Shown here piece after piece: positions 8,539 to 17,291 of a stretch of 35,275 nt of DNA (the stretch's first letter is position 1; each line of letters begins with the position of its first letter). The position numbers and the translations under genes are program-made. This stretch comes from Planctomycetaceae bacterium (lineage in GTDB: Bacteria > Planctomycetota > Planctomycetia > Pirellulales > Thermoguttaceae): the NCBI GenBank assembly GCA_031289675.1, contig JAITOZ010000238.1, positions 1 to 35,275 on the forward strand. Direction: 5' to 3'. The notes beneath the pieces were generated by a model, which worked only from the letters and a program-made list of their open reading frames with translations, made no database searches and had not been told where the DNA came from.

Positions 8539-9075
8539 CTAAAAATTAATTCCCGATAACTCGTTTTCGTGCAGCAAACGCTGTCCTTCGAGGAGAATGA
8601 TAACGGATTCGCCGACCTTGCCCATTCCTTGAATATATTTGGCACTATCGGCACCGGCAGTTTTCGGCGGCGGAGAAATCTGCTCGTCGTCAATATTGCG
8701 GACTTCATTGACGGTATCAACGACCAGACCAACCTGAACTCCGCCGATGTTCACGACCACAATACACGTCCGCTCGTCATAATCACGAGCCTGCATATTG
8801 AATCGCAGCCGCATATCAAGAACCGGTATGACCTGTCCCCGCAGATTCACAACCCCTCTGACATACGGAGGCATATCAGGAACTTCAGTGATTTTCTGCA
8901 TTCCGACGATTTCGGTAACATAGCGAATTTCGATGCCGTAATCTTCATTACCAAGCCGGAATGTCAGGTACATATTCTTCAGCGTGTCTTCATTTTCCAG
9001 AGTTGATTGTTCGATGGTCTCGTTCAACTTGTTTAGTTCGGCAGATGTAACCTTGTTGGGCGAATTGGCTGACAT
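8539..9075 (-). CDS. cheW: CheW chemotaxis coupling protein
   Basis: The 178-residue product has a charged 30-residue N-terminus, then the CheW domain: YLTFRLGNEDYGIEI, VRGVVNLRGQVIPVLDMR, and VGLVVDTVNEV. CheW links chemoreceptors to the CheA kinase in the cytoplasm. No cheA, receptor or cheY gene lies beside it, so this is a stand-alone copy. A GAGG site precedes the ATG, and a clear promoter lies about 70 bases upstream. It fits with the flagellar genes 20 kb away. Confidence 0.93.
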   Translation of the reverse strand: MSANSPNKVTSAELNKLNETIEQSTLENEDTLKNMYLTFRLGNEDYGIEIRYVTEIVGMQKITEVPDMPPYVRGVVNLRGQVIPVLDMRLRFNMQARDYDERTCIVVVNIGGVQVGLVVDTVNEVRNIDDEQISPPPKTAGADSAKYIQGMGKVGESVIILLEGQRLLHENELSGINF

Positions 9076-9137
9076 TGTAACCTCTGTGTGCGTGTTTGTT
9101 GTTAGGAAAAACCGGCACTGAAACCGATATTTCCGCC

Positions 9138-9165
9138 ATTATACATCATTTTCCGAATGATACAA
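9138..9165 (-). promoter_or_regulatory. sigma-70 promoter of cheW with an inverted repeat in the spacer
   Basis: On the minus strand TTGTAT (9160-9165) and a perfect TATAAT (9138-9143) are 16 bases apart. The spacer is almost entirely the inverted repeat ATCATT (9145-9150) / AATGAT (9156-9161), well placed as an operator that would block RNA polymerase. Confidence 0.6.
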
Positions 9166-9388
9166 GATTTTTCAACAGGACATCAGGAACATTCCCATAA
9201 TCTCATTCGGTTTTTATCAAATTTATGACATAACGCACTGGCGCACACTAAAAATTATCGCCGGAGTATAGTCTGGGAAGAAAACTGCCTCACACCAAGA
9301 CACAGACACCGCAGAGAATATCTCGCAATTCCTCCGCGATTTATGTAAAAAGTAGTTTCTATTCCATTCCATAAAAAGGGGTTACGCT
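9166..9388. other. intergenic region between cheW and the NRDE-like gene
   Basis: No gene is visible. Around 9285-9345 the sequence (CACCAAGACACAGACACCGCAGAG, part of it) resembles the degenerate 'cgcagagacgcagag'-type intergenic repeats seen in many environmental bacteria, but only one weak unit is here. Confidence 0.3.
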
Positions 9389-10210
9389 CTAATCGTTTTC
9401 TATTGCAATCTCGTCTTCGTTATCCTTTTGTTTTGCCTCTTTGGCGGCAGCGGCGGCTTTGGCAGCACGTTCCGTCGAAAGAACCTGACGCAGCAACGCC
9501 GACATATCATCGTACGTTTTCATATCCGGCGAACCGTTAGCATACTGCATTATCGAACGCTGCGATTTTTCCGTCAGCGACACCATCATTGACGAAACCG
9601 TTGCAGCGTTTCCCTTACTAAAAATAACTCCCTGTTTCCCCGCCGGATTTGCCCTGCGGGAAAAAGTCCGGCTGGCAACAGCAAAAAAAGAAATTGCCGA
9701 ATCTATTTTTTGGAGCGTCAGTTGCCGGTGAATAAACGCTTGGCGGACATCCGCCGGGTCATTAAGCCGGTTTTCCGAAAGGGTATGCAGACCGGGCGTT
9801 AACTTGACAACGTCAACCTCGTCTCCCCCGTGAACGGCAAAACCGCTCGACCGGTCAACACAGAGAAAATGACAGCCGGCATAAGTCCCTTTTTTCAATT
9901 CCTCCACGGCAATGTCGGCGGCTTCTTCCGCATTGCCTGTCAAGAGCAAATCTCTACACAGCAAACCCCGTGAGCGGGGTTTAGCGGGGATATTTTTTTT
10001 AAGGGTATTCACCACGGCAACAAAGAGTCCGTACTGATTTATACCTGCCCAAGTACCGGAGGAAACACTGTCGATGCCGCAAACCACACGCGGTTTTCCG
10101 GCTTGAATACGCGGCGACAGTGCCGGACGGTCAATCCGTTCTTCCCGGTTCAAGGCAAGCAGCAGCGGAGATTCTTCCGCCGATTGATACTGTATTACGA
10201 GGATTCCCAT
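9389..10210 (-). CDS. NRDE/TANGO2-like protein
   Basis: The 273-residue product matches the NRDE family layout: a hydrophobic first strand, the signature (here NREER in place of NRDE) at about 20-24, then GTWAGINQYGLFVAVVN. The family is thought to share the Ntn-hydrolase fold. Members often begin MC, and this one begins MG, so a possible nucleophile at position 2 is missing. The C-terminal 30 residues are Ala/Lys/Glu-rich and probably disordered. Molecular function of the family is not settled. Confidence 0.65.
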   Translation of the reverse strand: MGILVIQYQSAEESPLLLALNREERIDRPALSPRIQAGKPRVVCGIDSVSSGTWAGINQYGLFVAVVNTLKKNIPAKPRSRGLLCRDLLLTGNAEEAADIAVEELKKGTYAGCHFLCVDRSSGFAVHGGDEVDVVKLTPGLHTLSENRLNDPADVRQAFIHRQLTLQKIDSAISFFAVASRTFSRRANPAGKQGVIFSKGNAATVSSMMVSLTEKSQRSIMQYANGSPDMKTYDDMSALLRQVLSTERAAKAAAAAKEAKQKDNEDEIAIEND

Positions 10211-10335
10211 CAGGAGCGGCTAACGGTAAGTAACGGGCGGTGAGGAGCGGATCGCAAACAAAACGCAATGGTATTGCTGCTTTCCCGCTGTTTTCGGTCT
10301 TTTTTCGTGCGATGCCCTCACCGCCGATGTCCCCC

Positions 10336-10363
10336 ATTATAACATAATTTTCAAATACGGCAA
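10336..10363 (-). promoter_or_regulatory. probable promoter of the NRDE-like gene
   Basis: On the minus strand TTGCCG (10358-10363) and a perfect TATAAT (10336-10341) are 16 bases apart, giving a leader of about 120 bases before the start at 10210. Confidence 0.4.
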
Positions 10364-10409
10364 AATAAAAAACACAGCAAAAAGAGAGGGCTTTTGAGGA
10401 TGCAGCGAG

Positions 10410-10428
10410 TGCCGCCCCCGCGGCGGCA
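10410..10428 (+). promoter_or_regulatory. GC-rich hairpin upstream of the ATPase gene
   Basis: TGCCGCC (10410-10416) and GGCGGCA (10422-10428) form a 7-base-pair stem with a 5-base loop, 30 bases before the ATPase start. It could influence translation or end an upstream transcript. Only the inverted repeat itself is seen. Confidence 0.3.
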
Positions 10429-10457
10429 GGCAAGCCGTTTAATTTTACTCCCCCGAA

Positions 10458-12650
10458 ATGCCGATAAAAGGGAGTGAGGCACTGTCAACACGAATGATGT
10501 ATCAGGCATTTTTCGGTCTAAAAAAACGCCCGTTTTCCGCCGTTCCCGATACCGAATCGTACTTTGATGTCGGTTCGATAGCGGAGTCGCGGAAAACCAT
10601 TGAGAACGTCATACGCTCTTCCGAAGGGATTTCGCTCGTTTTCGGTGCCGCCGGCACCGGAAAAACACTCTTGCTGCGCCTTCTCCGTCAAAATTTTGAG
10701 TGGGATTACACTGTATTGCCGATTATTAACGGGCTGATTGACTCGCCGAAAGTTTTATATCAGCAACTTTTATACCATTTACATCTTCCGTTTGCCGGAC
10801 AAGCGGCGGCGGAACTGCGGATGCAACTCTTTGATTATGTCCGGCAGCAGGTTACCCGCGGCACCGTTTTGTTGTTTGACGAGTCGCAATACCTGTATCC
10901 CGATGTATTGGAAGAAATCCGTCTGTTGGCAGATGAAACCGCCTGCCGGTTCCATACCGTATTAGCCGGTTCTATTGATTTTGAGGAAAAACTGACGATT
11001 CCGCAATTGGAAGCATTCAATCAGCGGGTTGCCGCCCTTTGTTACCTTGAACCGTTCACTTGTGAGGAGACGCTGCGGTACATTACCCGGCAGATACAGC
11101 ATTCTTTTCAAACAGGGTACAGCGTTTCTGCCGCCGAAGCAATGCAGCATTCCGAAGCGAAGGAAGTTCACCGCATCGACCCGCCGCACCGAAATTCCCA
11201 TTTGTTTTTCGGCGAGAACGCAAAACGGCGGATACATACCTTGACGGGAGGACTGCCCCGTTTGGTGAATCAACTCTGCGATAAAACGCTGCGGCTCGCT
11301 GCCGAAAAAAACATTTTCCGTATCGAAGACCTGTCCGTCAATGAGGCTTGGTCGCTGATTCAGCATATCGAACCGGCGGCGGTTGTAGAAGGAGAAAACG
11401 TTATGTCAATGCAAGACATTGACGACATTGTTTCAAAAAAACGGAAAACACTGCAACTGCGTCCTTTTGAGACAACGATTGAGTTCGGTTCGCTGGATGA
11501 TACACCGGACGAAGCAGAGAGTCCCGAAGAGACGGCTGCCTCTGTTCTGTATGACGCTGCTTTGTGCGATTCTGCGATGCCGGCGATGTTGCCTGAATTT
11601 GCCGTGTATAAACCTGCCTATCCCGAATTGGACGATGAAGGCAGCGATGATGCTGTGAACGTTGCCGTTGCTGTCAACGATGCGGTCGCCGAAGAGACAG
11701 CGGACGGCAACGCCGGCGGTAACGCAATGCATCAGGAATCCGGTTTGGAGAATACGAGCCGGCTGCCATCGGTTACCAATAGTCAACTTGAAGATGATAT
11801 GGATGCGAAAACATTGGAAGAGTACGGCGAAGCCGTGTTGAAAGACCGGCTGCCGTTCGTTCGGAAGGAACCGGACTATGCATATCAAACAACCGCTGCG
11901 GCACCCGAAGCCGTCCGCAACATTGAGTATCCCGGCACGTCAACGGGCAGCGTTGTTGTTTTGAATTGGCAGCAGAACGCAAGTAATGACGCACATTTCG
12001 GAGTGGCGTATTCAGAATACCAAAGTCTGGAGAAAGAAAGCGGAAAGCAGGGGCAGAATAATGACGCTGTGTTGAATGGTGGTGTGGTGAATGATACTGC
12101 TAGAGAGAGAACACTGTCCCCGGAATCGGCAATTATCCGCACAGTGTTTAACACAGCGGTTGAAGGATATGCACCGGCACAAAGCAGTATAGACGAAATT
12201 TTTATCGAAACGAAGACAGTCGAAACAAAGACGGTACCGCTTTCTGCCGTCTATAAAGCAGACGCAGATAAGGCGGACGGACGGCAAATGCTCAATCGAG
12301 TGCCGGAGACATCGGATATTGATGCTGCTATCGAAAAACGTTTAGAAAAAGTTGTTGATTGCATTACGGCGGCAGCGGCGAAAATTGAACAGGCAGCCGA
12401 AATAAGTTCAACGGCGGGTCGGCAGATTACAGAATCGGCGCAATTTATTAAAACGGAAATCAAGTCGGCATTACCGTCATACATTGATATGTTTCAAGAA
12501 TTATCAGAGTTTCAAAAGACGGTTTTGTCGGAACTTGATGCGATGCGTTTGAACACGGACTTACTGAATGTAAGGACACTGCTGCCGCGCCGTCAGATTG
12601 CCATCGAGCGCAGTGTTCCGGCAATTGACGTTGATTCGCTTTTTCAGTAA
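10458..12650 (+). CDS. ExeA-type AAA ATPase with a long acidic C-terminal region
   Basis: The product is 730 residues from 10458, or about 717 if it starts at the family-like MYQAFFGLKKRPFS (ATG at 10494 or 10497). The N-terminal 300 residues are an AAA ATPase of the GspA/ExeA group: Walker A GAAGTGKT (63-70), Walker B VLLFDESQ (137-144), then GGLPRLVNQLCD, a sensor-2-like helix. Such ATPases are found with secretion systems and with planctomycete or proteobacterial exopolysaccharide/exosortase loci. The remaining 430 residues are acidic, Ala-rich, and end in a helical, possibly coiled-coil segment (about 610-710). No membrane helix is seen, unlike ExeA itself. It lies near the Wzz/exosortase genes, which supports a role in surface polymer export, but this is inference. 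Confidence 0.8.
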   Translation: MPIKGSEALSTRMMYQAFFGLKKRPFSAVPDTESYFDVGSIAESRKTIENVIRSSEGISLVFGAAGTGKTLLLRLLRQNFEWDYTVLPIINGLIDSPKVLYQQLLYHLHLPFAGQAAAELRMQLFDYVRQQVTRGTVLLFDESQYLYPDVLEEIRLLADETACRFHTVLAGSIDFEEKLTIPQLEAFNQRVAALCYLEPFTCEETLRYITRQIQHSFQTGYSVSAAEAMQHSEAKEVHRIDPPHRNSHLFFGENAKRRIHTLTGGLPRLVNQLCDKTLRLAAEKNIFRIEDLSVNEAWSLIQHIEPAAVVEGENVMSMQDIDDIVSKKRKTLQLRPFETTIEFGSLDDTPDEAESPEETAASVLYDAALCDSAMPAMLPEFAVYKPAYPELDDEGSDDAVNVAVAVNDAVAEETADGNAGGNAMHQESGLENTSRLPSVTNSQLEDDMDAKTLEEYGEAVLKDRLPFVRKEPDYAYQTTAAAPEAVRNIEYPGTSTGSVVVLNWQQNASNDAHFGVAYSEYQSLEKESGKQGQNNDAVLNGGVVNDTARERTLSPESAIIRTVFNTAVEGYAPAQSSIDEIFIETKTVETKTVPLSAVYKADADKADGRQMLNRVPETSDIDAAIEKRLEKVVDCITAAAAKIEQAAEISSTAGRQITESAQFIKTEIKSALPSYIDMFQELSEFQKTVLSELDAMRLNTDLLNVRTLLPRRQIAIERSVPAIDVDSLFQ

Positions 12651-12721
12651 TACCTTTGCAACAGACGCAGGAAATTCAGCCTCCGCCTCCTTATGTTCAT
12701 ATCAACTTGTGATGCCGGGAC

Positions 12722-13079
12722 GTGTTGACGCTACGGCAGAGCGAGCGTAAAACTATGGCTGCAAGCCGGACACTATGCGTTTGCCGTTCCTTGCGGGGCT
12801 ACGTATTGGGTACGTACCATAATCTCCCTGTGGACTGTGGATTGTTGACTTTTCTTTTCTGAGTGGCTAAAATACGAACCGGTTTTCGCTCATCCGAAGA
12901 CCGTTTTGAAAGTCAATTTGCCCTTTTAGAGGGCTGAAAATTCGAGTACGTCAACAACTATTAGAATCGCTTCGGCGAAACATCATTTTCTACGTGACAA
13001 CCGAGTAATCGGGTAGAAGATATATGTTGGATAGCAGAGTTACGTTGCTCCCGTAAGGGGGCGTGCGTGTCTATCCAAC
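12722..13079 (+). ncRNA. candidate structured non-coding RNA
   Basis: The 670 bases between the ATPase gene and the small gene at 13321 carry no convincing protein but many stems. TGTTGACG (12723-12730) pairs with CGTCAACA (12949-12956) and encloses ACGGCA/TGCCGT (12733-12738/12782-12787), a 9-pair hairpin (12880-12888/12895-12903) and GCCCT/AGGGC (12920-12924/12930-12934). After it come TCGC-TTCG-GCGA (12967-12978), TTCTAC/GTAGAA around CCGA-GTAA-TCGG (12988-13018), and a perfect 9-pair stem (13026-13034/13071-13079) capped by GCTCCC-GTAA-GGGGGC (13047-13062). UUCG and GUAA loops occur in the plus sense, which sets the strand. I find no RNase P, tmRNA, SRP or riboswitch signature. Ends are guesses. 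Confidence 0.4.
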
Positions 13080-13320
13080 GGGTAGAATCGGCATTACGCC
13101 TTTTAATTGACGTGATGCACCTCTTTTGTCGGAGGGAATTGTCCCGAATTCTAATAGACGTGTCGCTCCCGTTCCTTGGGCGATTCTTTGTTGCAACTCA
13201 GCAGCCTTTTTCAAATTGAGATAAGTCAACGCCGGCAGACAGGAAACAGGTCTGATTATTGCCTGAACGCAGCAAATGAAAGCAGAACGAACCCTTTCTG
13301 CATTATAAGGATAACGCACA

Positions 13321-13626
13321 GTGATACAGCGGCAACAACCGGTCTCTTTGGCATCTTTTAACGCAAGAGGTTCTGCACAGCCTCAGTTAAACGAGTTGGT
13401 TAAACATTGCGGTAAATACATAGCGCAACAGTATGCACAAGTACAAAAGCCGGCATCAATAAGTACGGACACCATTCGGCGTGTCTTACGCGAAAAACTG
13501 ACTCAAGAGCCGTCAGATGACCTTCTTGCCGATGTCTTCTCTGAACTTTTTTTTCGGGGATTCCTGTCCCGCAATCCGGAAACAGGAGTGCATTTTGTAA
13601 CACACAACAGTATAAGAACATTGTGA
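13321..13626 (+). CDS. small protein of unknown function
   Basis: The 101-residue product starts at GTG with AAGGAT about ten bases upstream. It is predicted helical, with no signal peptide or membrane segment. The second half (TDTIRRVLREKLTQEPSDDLLADVFSELFFRGFLSRNPET) could be a winged-helix-like fold, but I cannot name a family. It follows the structured region and is followed by the large inverted repeat at 13798-13904. It could be real but unassigned. Confidence 0.5.
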   Translation: MIQRQQPVSLASFNARGSAQPQLNELVKHCGKYIAQQYAQVQKPASISTDTIRRVLREKLTQEPSDDLLADVFSELFFRGFLSRNPETGVHFVTHNSIRTL

Positions 13627-13797
13627 CAGGAGTGCCGGACTTCAATAGTGCGTCTCTTTCCTTTGCAGATTCTTGATTTTGGACATTCCGTTTTTCATCT
13701 TTTCATAGAAATTTCAAGCGGCAAAGATGCCTGCATTCCCCAAACTATGGACAGGATGAGTCAAACTGGAGACAGGATAAGGCGAAATCTCTGCAAT

Positions 13798-13904
13798 GGG
13801 TGCGTAAAACTTTATCGGGTATTTTTTTTTTTTTGAAAATAAGAGTTATGCAAGTTTTGTCCCGGTAGGGCTAAAAACAGCACCCGATAAAGTTTTACGC
13901 ACCC
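13798..13904. repeat. perfect 23-base inverted repeat with 61-base loop
   Basis: Left arm 13798-13820 (starts GGGTGCGTAAAAC) and right arm 13882-13904 (ends TTTTACGCACCC) are perfect reverse complements. The loop starts with a long T-run. It lies between two convergent genes, so it may end transcription from both sides. A third, related copy lies at 18679-18703, so this is also a dispersed repeat, perhaps a miniature element. Bases 13627-13797 and 13905-13954 show nothing else. Confidence 0.75.
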
Positions 13905-13954
13905 TCCGAAGTGATGACGGCTCTGAAAACAGAAGAAGGGAAGGTACAGAGCGG

Positions 13955-14530
13955 TTAAAACGAAGCGGTTCTGCCGCGCTGGAACGCCCGTAAGTTGATG
14001 TCGAGAAACTTTGCCTTAACGCTTTGACGCACCGCCTCAAGCCAAGCATCTTCCGGCAAATCAAGATGAACCGACAGCGCACCGAGCAAAATAATGTTTG
14101 CTGCCCTGACATTACCGAGTTCCGCTGCCCAGTCAACGGCTTGCAGATAAACCAATTTCGGGAAATACTGCGACAGCATTTTTTCGTCAATATCAGGATA
14201 CGGCGTTCCGCCGGAAGACGAGGTAACGGGAATAATCTTCTGGTCAGAAACAACGGCGCAGCCGTCATCGGCGAGATAATCAATATACCGCAAACATTCA
14301 AGACGTTCGAGCGAACCGAGTACCTTTGCCGTTTTTTTAGCAACGAGAGGACTGAATACTTCTTTTCCGTAACGGATTTGTGCAACAACACTTCCGCCCC
14401 GCTGTGCCATCCCGTGAACTTCGTTCGTCTTCACATCGTGTCCTGCCGCAGCGGCGGTTTGGGCAATAATTTCGCTTGCCAACAAAATACCCTGTCCGCC
14501 GACACCGACCAATACAACGCTTGTTGTCAT
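13955..14530 (-). CDS. indolepyruvate ferredoxin oxidoreductase beta-like subunit (2-oxoacid oxidoreductase gamma domain)
   Basis: The 191-residue product begins MTTSVVLVGVGGQGILLASE and has GHDVKTNEVHGMAQRGGSV, the signature of IorB and of the gamma domain of pyruvate/2-oxoacid:ferredoxin oxidoreductases. IorB works with the thiamine-diphosphate-binding IorA to convert aryl pyruvates to acyl-CoA, reducing ferredoxin. No iorA gene is adjacent: upstream, 98 bases away, is the Wzz/BY-kinase. The start at 14530 is chosen because it begins right at the conserved VVLVGVGGQG strand; the frame remains open to 14584. Confidence 0.85.
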   Translation of the reverse strand: MTTSVVLVGVGGQGILLASEIIAQTAAAAGHDVKTNEVHGMAQRGGSVVAQIRYGKEVFSPLVAKKTAKVLGSLERLECLRYIDYLADDGCAVVSDQKIIPVTSSSGGTPYPDIDEKMLSQYFPKLVYLQAVDWAAELGNVRAANIILLGALSVHLDLPEDAWLEAVRQSVKAKFLDINLRAFQRGRTASF

Positions 14531-14628
14531 TTTTACAAAGAAGTAGTCAAAACCACCGCCGGTTTGAATTTGTACGCCGTACAAGTTTCAAACCGGAACA
14601 CACTTTCGCAGACGGTCATTATAGACCG

Positions 14629-17121
14629 CTAGTCGGTATATTGCAATAGATGCGCCAGGCGGATTTGCTCCAACTTGTCGGCAAAACCGCCGTCCCTGCC
14701 GGACATTTGGTAGTACGGAATATCTTTTACCACGATGCCGTCAACCGAAGCCCCCGTGTTCACCAATTTACGGAGAACGTCCTCCATTGCGGCAAACACC
14801 GTTTCGCTCTGCCGGACGCAAAGTAAAGTTGAATCCGTACTCGAAGCGATAATTAGCGATTCCGATGCGTTGGCAACCGGCGGCAGCACAATCAGGACGA
14901 GCGAATAATGCTGTTCCAGCATATCAAGCAATTCACGGAAACGACCGTCGCCGAGCAACTCATAAGGGTCAACGTCCAGTTGTCCCGCCGAAAGCAGATG
15001 CAGGTTCGGCTCCTTTTCGTTTGTTACAACGGCTTCACCGAAACCGTTGCGGAATGACAGAACATCGGCTAATCCGATACCCGTCTCTTCGTTGCCGAAT
15101 AGCAGATGCAGCCGCCCGACCCGCATATCCGCATCAATGAGCAGTACCGGACCGCTTTTCATCTGCGCCATCGCTACGGCAATCTGAACGGCAAGGAACG
15201 TTTTTCCGTCATCTCCGGCGACACTCGCCACCGACAGCGTTTTACATCTTCGGAACGGGTCGCTCAACAGGAGATGCGTACACCAGTTATGCACACTTTC
15301 GCGGTACCTTGCCATCCGTTTTCGGAATGTTGCCCCGTGAAGCCACGAAACGGGCGGTTCCATAATTTCGCCGATGAGCACTTGCGGCATCGCCCGGCGG
15401 ATTTGCGAAACGTGATAGAGTCTCGGCTTCATCCGTTCAATGGCGATACTTAGAACAAGCGGAAAACAAAACATCGCCATTGAACCGACAGCAATCATCA
15501 TTATCTGCTTTATCATATTCGGAGCCATCGGTGTCGTTGCTCTGCGCTGTAGAACAATCCTATCCGGTGCGTAACGTTCTGCTTGCAGTGTTACCAAACG
15601 TTCCGAAAGGGCATCGAGAACTTTATTCACCCGTGCGAGTGCTGCCTGGTCAAATGAAACATCTGCGATACTGTTTGACCTTGCACCGGACTTGTCCAAC
15701 TGCTCCTTGTACTTTGTCTGTAAATCCTCAACCTGAATTTCCTGCGAACGAATCTCCATATTTTTTTCCCAGATTTTCCGCTCAATATTGGTTCGGATAG
15801 ACATTTGAAGGGATTGTCCTTTGGTGCTTTTTGCACCTTCAAGAAGGTCTTTGATATTCTTTTCCGCTTCGGCAATTTGAGTGTCCAAATTCTTTACCCG
15901 CGGGTCGTCCGGTCTCGTCAATATAGTTTTCAACGTTTCCTGTTTTACTCTTAAAGAGTCGAGCAGCGCATTTAATCTTTGCAATTCGGGGTCATTTTGA
16001 ATCGCCTCGTAGAGCAATGATGCCGGTATCTGATCGGGACGTTCTAATGTTTCCTCAAGCATTTTTTTGTCGGCACGCAGCGTAACAAGCCGGGTGTCGG
16101 CAAGGAGAGTCTCCCGCAGCAGGGATTCTCCCTGTCCGATACCGGCAACCAGTCCGTCCATTCCGGCGGCGGCACCTTGTGTCGCTGCCGTCTCTATTTT
16201 TTGCCGGATGCTTTCCTGATAGAAATTCGCCGTTGCCGTCTGACGCGCCAATTCCCCGCTCAACTGCCGGACTAAAAGGGCGTTACTGTCTTGCGTCGTT
16301 ACATTGTAAAAATCAAAATACGCATCCACAACGGCATTGACGATTTTCTCCGACTCATCCGGCAGGCTGCACTCCATTGAAACAACGACCATTTCCGACT
16401 TACCATCGGTTCGTACACCAAGTTGCTTTGTCAGCCAACTAACCTTATCTTTTTCACGGACAACACAGGCAAGTTTTGCTACATCGGCATTTTCCAATGC
16501 CTTTTCGAGAATCACCGGACTCCGTATCAAGGAGAACTGAGTATTCACGAATTCATCGTACTTAATCTGTTCTTTCTCGTCATAAATAAATCTCGGTTTC
16601 GTGGAATAAATCCGCATCAAGGCAAACGCAGTGTATTGTGCCGGAAAGGCGATATAAAGTATTCCGGCAGCGAGCAGCGACAGAAAAACAGCAGACGACA
16701 GCGACCATTTCCAGTTTCGTTTCAGACCGGACATCAACAGTAACACCAATATCTGCGGTGTCATTCGGGAAGATTCGACCGGGTCGAGAATCGGAGCCGA
16801 ACGGGGCGGCTTCTGATGATGCAGTAATTCTTTGGAGAGGTTTTCTTGATGATAATACGAATTATCCTCCTGAGAATAGACCGGCTGCGGTTCATAACCC
16901 GCCTGCTGCGGAACGAACCGTCCCTGCTGTTCATCGGGACCTGGAGCATAATAACCGTTTGGCACACCGTCAGAAACCGGCACACCGTCAGAAACATAGT
17001 TCCCCTGCGGAGGAATCGGCTGCCCTGCTGCCGATTCTGTATGCGCATCAACACCGGCACTGCCGAGCGGTTGGTTTGCCCCTAAAGGTATTTCTTCAAA
17101 AGGTACTTCATTATTCGGCAT
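14629..17121 (-). CDS. Wzz/BY-kinase polysaccharide co-polymerase and tyrosine kinase
   Basis: The 830-residue product has a Gln/Pro/Tyr-rich cytoplasmic N-terminus (1-110), membrane helix one (about 139-158), a Wzz domain, a long coiled-coil periplasmic part (about 290-515), membrane helix two (about 540-560), and a C-terminal CpsD/CapB-type ATPase with Walker A VAGDDGKT (634-641) and Walker A' LLIDADMR (660-667). Such fusions set polymer length and control export of exopolysaccharide. The usual C-terminal tyrosine cluster is nearly absent; the N-terminal region has many tyrosines. Residues 44-55 hold a VSDGVP repeat encoded by an 18-base tandem repeat (about 16976-17011). GAGGAT lies eight bases before the start. 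Confidence 0.9.
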   Translation of the reverse strand: MPNNEVPFEEIPLGANQPLGSAGVDAHTESAAGQPIPPQGNYVSDGVPVSDGVPNGYYAPGPDEQQGRFVPQQAGYEPQPVYSQEDNSYYHQENLSKELLHHQKPPRSAPILDPVESSRMTPQILVLLLMSGLKRNWKWSLSSAVFLSLLAAGILYIAFPAQYTAFALMRIYSTKPRFIYDEKEQIKYDEFVNTQFSLIRSPVILEKALENADVAKLACVVREKDKVSWLTKQLGVRTDGKSEMVVVSMECSLPDESEKIVNAVVDAYFDFYNVTTQDSNALLVRQLSGELARQTATANFYQESIRQKIETAATQGAAAGMDGLVAGIGQGESLLRETLLADTRLVTLRADKKMLEETLERPDQIPASLLYEAIQNDPELQRLNALLDSLRVKQETLKTILTRPDDPRVKNLDTQIAEAEKNIKDLLEGAKSTKGQSLQMSIRTNIERKIWEKNMEIRSQEIQVEDLQTKYKEQLDKSGARSNSIADVSFDQAALARVNKVLDALSERLVTLQAERYAPDRIVLQRRATTPMAPNMIKQIMMIAVGSMAMFCFPLVLSIAIERMKPRLYHVSQIRRAMPQVLIGEIMEPPVSWLHGATFRKRMARYRESVHNWCTHLLLSDPFRRCKTLSVASVAGDDGKTFLAVQIAVAMAQMKSGPVLLIDADMRVGRLHLLFGNEETGIGLADVLSFRNGFGEAVVTNEKEPNLHLLSAGQLDVDPYELLGDGRFRELLDMLEQHYSLVLIVLPPVANASESLIIASSTDSTLLCVRQSETVFAAMEDVLRKLVNTGASVDGIVVKDIPYYQMSGRDGGFADKLEQIRLAHLLQYTD

Positions 17122-17291
17122 TGGATTTATCCTCGCATCAAAGGAAAACAGGCAATTCCTGCCGGCTTATCATATACACCGTGCTGACTCATCGTAAAAA
17201 ACGAAAGCCGACTACAAGCAATTTGGATAAATGACTCTTTTTGTCCGCAACCTTTTACAGTTATGGCAAATATATCTATTTTCGGTCTGCT

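Noticed and set aside
13071-13319. 82-residue reading frame on the minus strand
   Set aside because: It overlaps the structured region and its start abuts the better-supported gene at 13321; no family feature.
12651-13320. RNase P RNA, tmRNA or SRP RNA
   Set aside because: The conserved cores (GAGGAAAGTCC-type, tRNA-like end with tag frame, GGAAGGAAGCA-type) were not found on either strand.
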